A stretch of DNA of 57,286 nt from Xanthobacteraceae bacterium (GTDB lineage: Bacteria; Pseudomonadota; Alphaproteobacteria; Rhizobiales; Xanthobacteraceae). The translations under genes and the position numbers were made by a program. The stretch is taken from the NCBI GenBank assembly GCA_022844205.1, contig JALHMF010000013.1, positions 1-57,286 of the forward strand. The letters run 5' to 3'. Positions 51,676 through 57,286 of this stretch are shown in pieces. Under the pieces are notes generated by a model. The model saw nothing but the letters and a program-made list of their open reading frames with translations, ran no database searches and was not told the origin of the DNA. Every line of letters starts with the position of its first letter. The stretch's first letter is position 1.

Positions 51676-52734
51676 ATGCAGGTTCTTATTCGAATGATCG
51701 GGGTTGCGCTGCTTGCCGCGTTTATGACGGGCTGCGCCAGTGTCGGCCTCGTCGATATGTCGGGTCTGATGAGCTATTCCGACCCGAGCGACCGCCAGCA
51801 GACCCGTCTGCCGGGCCGCGTCTATATTTTGCGCGGCATCGGCCATGTCTGGTCCGGCGGCATGACCGAACTTGCCCATGAACTGAACCGCCGCGGAACG
51901 ACCGCGAGCGCGCACCGCCACGGCGAATGGTGGGAAAGCGCCGAAGAAGCGATCAAGCTCTATAAGTCCGATCCCGACCGCTGGCCGATCGTGCTGATCG
52001 GACATTCGAACGGCGGCGATAACATCATCAACATGGCCTACAAGCTGAAGGAAGCGGGCGTGCCGGTCGCGCTTGCCATCGGCTTCGATCCGACGCGCTT
52101 CAACCGCAGCGTCCCCTCGAATGTCAGCCGTTTCATCAACCTCTATCAGTCGCTGAACGTGCTCGGCGGCGGCTCGGTTGCCGCGAACTCGGATTTCAAG
52201 GGTCAGCTCCTGAACGTCGATCTGCGCAATCATTTCGAGATCGGCCACATGAACATCGACCGCATCCCGCAATTGCATAAGGAAGTGATCGCGAAGGTCT
52301 TGCAGGTGGTGGCGTTCCCGCAGCAGAATAAGCCGCTTGTCTCGTTCAACTACGTCGTGCCGAGCAACGCACCGATCGAGCTTTGGGACGGTGGCATGCC
52401 GGTCACCGCAGAACCCGGTCAGACCGTCAAATCGCTCGCGAGCCTCTACGGCGTTCCCGCCTGGGCGATCCGGCAGGCGAGCCGTCTCGACTCGGACGAC
52501 GAAATAGCTCCGGGCAAGCGCGTCGTCATCCCGCGCTATGCGAATTCGCTGGAGTTGGGCGCGCCCGCAATGACTTCGTCGGTGCCGATGAATCCCGCGC
52601 CGCTTCCGCAACAGCGCGCGCCCGTCGCCACGGTTGTCGGCCCGAATGACGGCTATTCGCAGCCGCGCCGCGGCGAGACAAGCTGGGGCCAGCCGCGCAT
52701 CGGCTCGCCGCGCATGGGCGCCGTCGGCGAGTAA
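51676..52734 (+). CDS. LysM-containing lipoprotein with alpha/beta-hydrolase-like domain
   Basis: This 352-residue protein has a lipoprotein signal (MIGVALLAAFMTGC, lipid Cys in MTGCAS near residue 20). An alpha/beta-hydrolase-like domain follows (YILRGIGHVWSGGMTELAHE near 52, GxSxG elbow in PIVLIGHSNGGDNIINMAYK near 108, and HFEIGHMNID near 190 with a candidate His). A LysM peptidoglycan-binding repeat near 245-292 reads TAEPGQTVKSLASLYGVPAW and APGKRVVIPRY, and a Pro/Gln-rich tail closes the protein. It is likely tethered to a membrane and resting on the cell wall, perhaps as an esterase. An AGGGGAG box supports the start. Confidence 0.8.
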   Translation: MQVLIRMIGVALLAAFMTGCASVGLVDMSGLMSYSDPSDRQQTRLPGRVYILRGIGHVWSGGMTELAHELNRRGTTASAHRHGEWWESAEEAIKLYKSDPDRWPIVLIGHSNGGDNIINMAYKLKEAGVPVALAIGFDPTRFNRSVPSNVSRFINLYQSLNVLGGGSVAANSDFKGQLLNVDLRNHFEIGHMNIDRIPQLHKEVIAKVLQVVAFPQQNKPLVSFNYVVPSNAPIELWDGGMPVTAEPGQTVKSLASLYGVPAWAIRQASRLDSDDEIAPGKRVVIPRYANSLELGAPAMTSSVPMNPAPLPQQRAPVATVVGPNDGYSQPRRGETSWGQPRIGSPRMGAVGE

Positions 52735-53157
52735 TTACTTCTTCTCGGATTTTGTTTCCGCCTTGGCAGACGCCTTCGCTGCCGGCTTGGGTTCCGGTCC
52801 GCACGGATAGATCGCCTTCATCGCGTCGGTGATCACCGCCCGCGTCGAATCCTTGTGACGATCCGGGCGCAGCACCACCCAACGATGGATGCGCTCGTAA
52901 TCGTTGCGGCCGGCGGCTTCCTTCGGGATGCAGATGACCGGTTTCTTTGCCTTTTCTCCGGCCTCTAGCAGCGATTTTCCGGTGCTTTGCAGATAGGCCT
53001 CGCAGCTTGTCGCGTTCGCCTTGCAGAAACCGAGATATTCTCCGGCGGTCGCGGGCGGCTCCTTCACCCAGAAATTGAATTGCGCCTGAACCGGCGTTGC
53101 AAACGCAAGTGCCGCGGCCAGCGCGCCGCCTGCAAACTTCAACTCCATTCCATTCAT
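52735..53157 (-). CDS. Secreted Rap1a/Tai-like small protein
   Basis: This protein of 137-140 residues has a signal peptide (KFAGGALAAALAFATPVQAQ). The mature domain has four Cys: LGFCKANATSCEAYLQSTGK, VICIPKEAAGRNDYERIHRW and MKAIYPCGP. The pattern resembles the Rap1a/Tai immunity-protein fold, which in Serratia protects against type VI effectors, though solitary members with other roles are common. A Lys/Ala/Glu tail ends the protein. The start may be the ATG at 53157 or 53148. It sits stop-to-stop against the LysM lipoprotein gene and next to no visible toxin. Confidence 0.65.
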   Translation of the reverse strand: MNGMELKFAGGALAAALAFATPVQAQFNFWVKEPPATAGEYLGFCKANATSCEAYLQSTGKSLLEAGEKAKKPVICIPKEAAGRNDYERIHRWVVLRPDRHKDSTRAVITDAMKAIYPCGPEPKPAAKASAKAETKSEKK

Positions 53158-53158
53158 A

Positions 53159-54115
53159 TCATTTATGCTCGACCGGCGGCGTTCCGTAAGTGTGGAACGT
53201 CTCCACCGTTTTTAGGCCCCAAGCCTGGCCCTTCTTACGCTCTGTTTCGGTCCAGACAATGGGCTTCCAGTCCGGTGCGAGGATAAGCCGCGCTCCGGCG
53301 TTGGCGACTTCCACACGATTGCCGCCGGGCTCGTAACAATACAGGAAGAAAGTCTGCTGGATCGCGTGCTTGTGCGGACCGGTCTCGATGAACACGCCGT
53401 TCTCAAGATAAATGTCGGCGGCGCGGAGAATCTCTTCGCGGGTATCCACGGCGAAGGTGAAATGATGCAAGCGTCCGCGCGAGCCGGTATGGTCGCGCGC
53501 GATCGCAACGTCATAGCTTTTGTTGCAGCACGTCACCCAGGAACCGGCCTCGACGCCGCTGTCGAGCACGATCTGCTCGGTGAGCCGCATGCCGAGCGCA
53601 TCCTCCATGAATTTCCGCACCGCGCTTACATCGCTTGCGAGCAGATTCAAATGGTCCAGCCGGCGCACATTCACGCCGCGGCCGGGAAATTTCTGCGCCT
53701 GATTTTTCAGGGCGGGCTTCAGTTCCGGCGGCGGCTGATACCATTCGGTCTCGTAATAAACTTCCATCCGGTGGCCGTCGGGATTCTGGAAGACATAGGC
53801 CGGGCCGTGGCCGAGATCGCCGTCGTTCCAGCCTATGCCCGCACCCATCGCCTCGATGACCTTGACGCGCCGCTCCAGCGCCTGCTTGCTCCAGCAGCGG
53901 AACGCGAAATGCCCGAGCCCCGGCTGTTTCGCGGCGGTGAGCTTTAGCGTGGCCCGCTCGTAGTCATCCCAGCCGCGCAGATAAACGGATTCGCCCTTCC
54001 GGCCGCTCTCGGTCATTCCCCAGATGTTCACGAAGAAGCGGACGCTCTCCTCGAGTTTCGGGGTGTAGAGTTCGAGGTGGCCGAGATGGGCGATGTCGTT
54101 GATGGGCTCGCTCAC
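53159..54115 (-). CDS. Extradiol (VOC-fold) ring-cleavage dioxygenase
   Basis: This 318-residue protein has two vicinal-oxygen-chelate modules, as in catechol 2,3-dioxygenases. The N-terminal domain runs HLGHLELYTPKLEESVRFF to RMEVYYETEWYQPP. In the C-terminal catalytic domain the likely iron ligands are the His in RRLDHLNLLASDV near residue 153, the second His in GRLHHFTFAVDTREE near 222 and the Glu in GGNRVEVANAGARL near 275. I chose the GTG at 54115 because a GGAG box lies six bases upstream; a TTG at 54127 is the alternative. It would open a catechol-like ring; no pathway genes adjoin, so the substrate is open. Confidence 0.82.
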   Translation of the reverse strand: MSEPINDIAHLGHLELYTPKLEESVRFFVNIWGMTESGRKGESVYLRGWDDYERATLKLTAAKQPGLGHFAFRCWSKQALERRVKVIEAMGAGIGWNDGDLGHGPAYVFQNPDGHRMEVYYETEWYQPPPELKPALKNQAQKFPGRGVNVRRLDHLNLLASDVSAVRKFMEDALGMRLTEQIVLDSGVEAGSWVTCCNKSYDVAIARDHTGSRGRLHHFTFAVDTREEILRAADIYLENGVFIETGPHKHAIQQTFFLYCYEPGGNRVEVANAGARLILAPDWKPIVWTETERKKGQAWGLKTVETFHTYGTPPVEHK

Positions 54116-54140
54116 GGAGTGCTCCAAATCATGCCAACGA

Positions 54141-54929
54141 TTACTTGAACGGGTCGCGCGCGGGCTCGACCGGGCGGTTCTCGATCTCTTGGAGGACGCG
54201 TCCGATCTCCGCGAAGGCGCTTTTCAGCCATTGCGTCATACCCGCCCGCGCTTCGCGCGAGAGATACGCCATCGAAGGCTGCGCCCCCGGCGGCGGGGTG
54301 AGGGGATCGGCGGGTTTTGTCGCAAGCACGCGCCGCATGAATTCCGATAGCGAGAAAGCCGGGTCGATCAGCACGCTGGTCAGGAACGCATCGAGCTGGG
54401 TCAGCTTCATCCTCGGCTGGTGCGTCTTGAACGCGAGATAGGCTTCGCTGCGCCGTGCCTCCCTGTCGATTTCGCCCAGGAATTCATTTTCCGCGAGCAC
54501 GAAGGAAGCGTCACGGAAGAAATTTCGGATCGCGCGGCCCTGTTCGTAGGTTTCCACGTCGCGGTCGGGGATGTAGAAAATCACCGGCTCGATTCCGCGT
54601 TCGCGCGCCTCCGATGCGTAGTCGGAATCCCGCATCAGCTTGAAGAATTTTTCGAACGAGCGATGGGTGAGGTCGATCACCTGCGACTCCGGCATCGGCC
54701 CCGCAAGGCTGTCGAACAGCTTCATCTGATCGACGGTGCGATCGAGATCGATCACCGTGGAATTTTCGGGGAAACAGGCCGAGAGCGATTTCTCCGTGGC
54801 GTCGGTGTCGAAAATGTCGATGCGGCGCCCGGCGAGCAGGAAATGATCCGCGATCAGCCGGGCCAATAGCGTCTTGCCGGTACGCGCCCGCGGCGAGGCG
54901 ACAATGATGGCGAAATTCTTGCCCGGCAT
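54141..54929 (-). CDS. ParA-like P-loop protein, partner A (lacks signature Lys)
   Basis: This 262-residue protein starts at the ATG at 54929 (GAGG box). The P-loop reads ASPRARTGKTLLARLIADHF, with the core GKT but Arg in place of the signature Lys of the ParA/MinD deviant Walker A (KGGxGKT). IDIFDTDATEKSLSACF follows at the ParA switch region, and a middle segment reads LDRTVDQMKLFDSLAG. Shared text with the next gene (DQMKLFDSL against DQMKILDTL) shows the two are paralogues. A long helical C-terminal half (FMRRVLATKPADPLTPPP and on) is unique. The target is unknown: positioning of a protein complex is possible. It lies downstream of partner B by 36 bases. Confidence 0.75.
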   Translation of the reverse strand: MPGKNFAIIVASPRARTGKTLLARLIADHFLLAGRRIDIFDTDATEKSLSACFPENSTVIDLDRTVDQMKLFDSLAGPMPESQVIDLTHRSFEKFFKLMRDSDYASEARERGIEPVIFYIPDRDVETYEQGRAIRNFFRDASFVLAENEFLGEIDREARRSEAYLAFKTHQPRMKLTQLDAFLTSVLIDPAFSLSEFMRRVLATKPADPLTPPPGAQPSMAYLSREARAGMTQWLKSAFAEIGRVLQEIENRPVEPARDPFK

Positions 54930-54965
54930 TGCCGCCTCATGCACGCAACGATGCGGAAGGAAATG

Positions 54966-55700
54966 TCAGTTTTCGCCGGCCTCGGTGAGCCGGTCGATCA
55001 GGCCGATGCGATCATACTCTTCGTGTACGCTCTTCAGCCAGGTCTTCACGTAGCCGCGCAGCACGAGCGAGTTGTTGGCGATGTGCCCCTGCGCGTTGCG
55101 GTTCTTCGAAAATGTCGCGAACGGCACCGCGGAGAGATCGACCTGTTCGTAGGCCATCTCGTTCAGCTTCGGAATATTCACCTCGACCGCACCCTTCATC
55201 TTCTTGAAGTAGCTGTCGTAGACCGCCGGGTCCCACTCGAAGAAGCTCGTTTCGTTGATGAAATTCTTGACCGCGAAGTAATTCTTGCCGGCCGTGTAGG
55301 GCTGGATGTCCGCGATTTCCTCGAGTGAGGCGACCGACGGCCCGAGCACGTGAAACAGGCCGAAATTGAAGGTGCCCGCCTTCACTTCGTCGAAGAAGCC
55401 GACGTCGGTGAACGCCTTCAGCGCGGGCGAAAGCTGCCCGGCGCGGATGTCGATGATGCTGACCTTCACTTCGCTGGTGGAAAGCGTGTCGAGAATTTTC
55501 ATCTGGTCGGGGACGGCGGTGATGTCCACCACGTCCGTAACCTGCGGATGGAAACGCTTCAAAGCGCCGCGCGGATATTCCGTATCGAACGCACGGGTAA
55601 GCACATTCTTGGCCGCGAAATAATCCAGCAAAGTACGCGCAATCGTAGTCTTGCCGACGCCGCCTTTATCGGCGCCAACGACAATAACAGCCGGCTTCAT
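54966..55700 (-). CDS. ParA/MinD-like ATPase, partner B
   Basis: This 244-residue protein starts at 55700 with a GGAG box eight bases upstream. It has a complete deviant Walker A, VVGADKGGVGKTTIARTLLD, with both lysines, then TRAFDTEYPRGALKRFHP at the switch I region and VSIIDIRAGQLSPALKAF, where a DxR pattern sits in the switch II strand. The remaining text (FFEWDPAVYDSYFKKMKG, MAYEQVDLSAVPFATF) is not typical of plasmid ParA. No ParB gene or centromere-like repeats are near. It precedes the paralogue at 54141-54929 and is likely in the same operon, so the two may act as a heteromer. Confidence 0.78.
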   Translation of the reverse strand: MKPAVIVVGADKGGVGKTTIARTLLDYFAAKNVLTRAFDTEYPRGALKRFHPQVTDVVDITAVPDQMKILDTLSTSEVKVSIIDIRAGQLSPALKAFTDVGFFDEVKAGTFNFGLFHVLGPSVASLEEIADIQPYTAGKNYFAVKNFINETSFFEWDPAVYDSYFKKMKGAVEVNIPKLNEMAYEQVDLSAVPFATFSKNRNAQGHIANNSLVLRGYVKTWLKSVHEEYDRIGLIDRLTEAGEN

Positions 55701-56197
55701 ATTGTTAACTCCAGATCCCTCGTTCGAGGCGGGAGCGCGTTTTTTTCCGTTCGCCACGCGTTTCCCCTACCCGAACTGCCCACCCCGCAGCAATCAGCCG
55801 AATGACCAACCGGCTGCCCTCAGGCGGCGTACAGTGTCGGTTTTCGCCTGTAGATTCAAGGGCCACTAAGTATTTGGCGGGGGCATTCGCCGATGGCCTC
55901 GTTGAAAAAAGTCACGCCCGCTAGCACCTGGGTGGTCTGTTCCCCGGCTCGAACTTCGTGCACCGCGCCGGAGCTTATGTGCCCAGACTCACCTGGACGG
56001 ATTGGTTTGTCGGGCCGGCCCCGGCAGTATTTTTGTGAGAGCGGGTCGTTGTCATAGATCGCGCTGACGAAAATACCGCCGATAGCAGCGAGCGGCCGGC
56101 ACTGGCGCGACAAGCCGGTTGATTGGTTACTCACGTCGCTTAGGATCAAAACCCTGATCCCCTTTGCATCCATTCCGGGATCGAAAAGGCGTGAACC
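55701..56197. other. Intergenic stretch, no convincing gene
   Basis: It holds the leader of the ParA-like pair (near 55700-55800) and about 350 bases more. An open frame on the minus strand (55856-56212, 118 codons) has no recognisable domain, no ribosome binding site, and overlaps the secreted-protein start, so I do not call it. I see no strong hairpin or RNA gene. Confidence 0.5.
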
Positions 56198-56551
56198 ATG
56201 TCTTTGCTTCACGACGCTGCGCTCGCGACTGGTGTGGCTTTATTCTGTGTTCTCGCGCAGGGAACGAATGCCGCACCGGTCGCCCCTGCCTCGGAGGGCA
56301 ATGGCTTTCGCCTCGCACAGATTCAACCGGGTCCGTGGAGCGATGGTCGGGATCGGCTGGGTGTGAGCCCCGGGGAAATCTGCGCGGAGGAGGGAGGACG
56401 TTTGTATGGAATCCAGGCGAAGGAATTTAAAACGCTCAGTGTCCAGTCGACCCGCGAAGGCGGCTTTTGGGTCAGACTTTCGGTCGGCCGGGATTGGTAC
56501 GCTTGCACGCTCGACCGCCTGCACGGGTTAGTCGACTTTCGCGGAGGATAG
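56198..56551 (+). CDS. Small secreted protein of unknown function
   Basis: This 117-residue protein has a plausible signal peptide (LATGVALFCVLAQGTNA). The mature part contains GFRLAQIQPGPWSDGRD, SPGEICAEEGGRLYGIQAKE and GGFWVRLSVGRDWYACTLDR, with two cysteines about 50 residues apart that could form a disulfide. I do not recognise the family. An AAAGGCG box precedes the ATG. It sits in an otherwise gene-poor stretch near the right IS. Confidence 0.5.
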   Translation: MSLLHDAALATGVALFCVLAQGTNAAPVAPASEGNGFRLAQIQPGPWSDGRDRLGVSPGEICAEEGGRLYGIQAKEFKTLSVQSTREGGFWVRLSVGRDWYACTLDRLHGLVDFRGG

Positions 56552-56990
56552 AGCCTTGTTTTGTCCCTGCCGCAAATGCAATCCGGCTGACGAGAAACTC
56601 ATGGGTGCATTCTATAAATTTCCCTGGCGCGACCGCGAAGTCTAAAACGAAATATCCGCCTCACTGTCGGACGCAGGCTTGGCGGAAGGTTCTGAGCGGC
56701 CCACGGCTCTCTCCGTAGGCAATACGCGGCGGCACTTACCGGGAGCCGGGTTCCGACGCCCCGACCGGCAGAAGGCGGCCTGAGGGAAAACCGAGCGACC
56801 AAACCCCGACCCGAAAGGGATCATCCGAGAGGATGGGGAGGCAACTGGTCCACGAAACGGGCAGCTCGGCTATACGCGCTGGAAGGCCTTCCCCTAAGAC
56901 CGTGTTCTCAATCGCTGGCAAGGCGGGAGGGAGGGGTACGGAAGCGGATCTATTTTATAATGATTTAACGCAAAGCAATCGGCAGATCAC
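56552..56990. other. Gene-poor stretch before the right IS
   Basis: No frame here looks like a conserved protein. Two short minus-strand frames and one plus-strand frame of about 60 codons have no recognisable motif or ribosome binding site. A TATAAT hexamer occurs at 56956-56961, about 70 bases before the next small gene, but no matching -35 box is seen. Confidence 0.4.
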
Positions 56991-57030
56991 GTTAGCCTCA
57001 GGGGGGCTTCGTTAGCCTCAGGGGGCTTTA
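56991..57030 (+). repeat. Tandem duplication of a 20-base unit
   Basis: Two adjacent units, GTTAGCCTCAGGGGGGCTTC and GTTAGCCTCAGGGGGCTTTA, lie directly before the start codon of the 57-residue secreted protein; the second unit ends with the A of its ATG. The G-run of the second unit doubles as a ribosome binding site, so the duplication gives two such G-runs in the leader. Confidence 0.85.
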
Positions 57031-57203
57031 TGAAACGCTTATTGTGGTTCTTTTTGCTTATTATTTCGTCGATGACGGCGCACGCTGCTTGCACAACACA
57101 ATTCGGAGGGAAAACCTATACTGTTCTCCTGAATGATAGCAGATGTATTCCCGACAGCTTCGGCGGATCTGGCCTGCACCCGGTTCCGAAGACACCGAGT
57201 TAG
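57030..57203 (+). CDS. Very small secreted cysteine-containing protein (57 aa)
   Basis: The frame runs from the ATG at 57030 to TAG at 57201. It starts with a good signal peptide, MKRLLWFFLLIISSMTAHA, predicted to cut before ACTTQFGG, leaving a mature peptide of about 38 residues. This contains two Cys (ACTTQF, SRCIPDSF) and ends VPKTPS. A run of five G about four bases upstream can serve as ribosome binding site. The stop lies just 27 bases before the IS orfA start, so the original 3' end of the gene may have been cut or altered by the insertion. I do not recognise the family. Confidence 0.5.
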   Translation: MKRLLWFFLLIISSMTAHAACTTQFGGKTYTVLLNDSRCIPDSFGGSGLHPVPKTPS

Positions 57204-57230
57204 GTGTTTTCATGGGACCGGAGGTGCGTC

Positions 57231-57286
57231 ATGGAGAGGCGGAAGTTTACGCGAGAGTTCAAGCTTGAGGCCGTGCGGCTGATCAC
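57231..57286 (+). mobile_element. Start of a second IS3-family transposase (OrfA), cut by window edge
   Basis: The last 56 bases encode MERRKFTREFKLEAVRLI, the well-known start of IS3-family OrfA proteins of a different subgroup from the element at the left end. A GGAGG box precedes the ATG at 57231. Its terminal inverted repeat should lie between 57204 and 57230 or overlap the end of the small gene, but cannot be confirmed without the other end. Confidence 0.82.

Noticed and set aside
52735-53157. Type VI effector-immunity pair from the Rap1a/Tai-like protein
   Set aside because: No type VI genes or toxin-like gene adjoin; the resemblance alone is weak.
55856-56212. Minus-strand frame of 118 codons
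   Set aside because: No domain, signal peptide or ribosome binding site, and it overlaps the better-supported start at 56198.
1-57286. The two IS3-type elements as ends of one composite transposon
   Set aside because: The two OrfA starts belong to different subgroups, and more than 50 kb of mostly housekeeping genes lies between them.

Overview
The window is about 57 kb of GC-rich chromosome from an alphaproteobacterium. It looks like a member of the Hyphomicrobiales (Rhizobiales) related to the Bradyrhizobium/Afipia/Rhodopseudomonas group. The evidence is phosphatidylcholine synthase (pcs), an IalB-family protein, the blocks glmU-glmS and recG / sdhE-mfd, a GH17-type glucan protein of the NdvC kind, a pqqABCDE operon and a PuuD-type urate oxidase. 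The species cannot be named from sequence reading alone. Both ends are cut inside IS3-family insertion sequences of two different subgroups.

Layout. 1-641: left IS. 744-6060: accessory-looking stretch with a small secreted protein, a sugar-methyltransferase-like gene, tRNA-Lys(TTT), an M20 amidohydrolase, two small membrane proteins, a GT8 glycosyltransferase and a cytochrome c remnant. 6201-9327: tightly coupled pqqABCDE for PQQ synthesis. 9409-12322: GH17-like membrane protein with apparently lost catalytic acids, a small membrane protein on the other strand, and an EamA transporter. 12388-12934: AT-richer remnant of a Fic toxin-antitoxin pair whose toxin has lost its catalytic core. 12931-24881: SPOR protein, glmU, glmS, a secreted alpha/beta hydrolase, recG, sdhE and mfd. 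24984-30424: DsbA-like protein, a degenerate AMP-binding protein translationally coupled to a YejA-like binding protein, IalB and HspQ. 30508-39130: malyl-CoA-lyase-like protein, AEC transporter, CoA transferase, UbiH-type monooxygenase, pcs, TerC, SDR, quinone reductase and a methyltransferase. 39210-48059: purine degradation operon xdhA-xdhB-xdhC-guaD-puuD-allC plus an M20 hydrolase. 48175-55700: soluble chemoreceptor-PilZ protein, rimO, LysM/hydrolase lipoprotein, Rap1a/Tai-like protein, extradiol dioxygenase, and two adjacent ParA-like ATPases. 55701-57286: sparse region with two small secreted proteins running into the right IS.

Functional themes. The purine operon can take guanine or hypoxanthine to urate and 5-hydroxyisourate and later hydrolyse allantoate. 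The intermediate steps (hydroxyisourate hydrolase, OHCU decarboxylase, allantoinase) are not here. The pqq operon makes a cofactor for dehydrogenases that are also elsewhere. The genes at 30508-33745 could form a dicarboxylate uptake, CoA activation and cleavage module.

Most worth a second look: (1) a family of intergenic palindromes all bounded by GTCAT and ATGAC, seven copies, two of them inverted copies with identical arms; (2) the paralogous ParA-like pair in which one partner lacks the signature lysine; (3) several proteins that keep a family fold but have lost its hallmark catalytic residues (GH17 at 9409, AMP-binding at 25652, M20 at 46857); (4) the decayed Fic module; (5) the cytochrome c remnant next to pqqA. 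I found no clear new defence system or CRISPR array.
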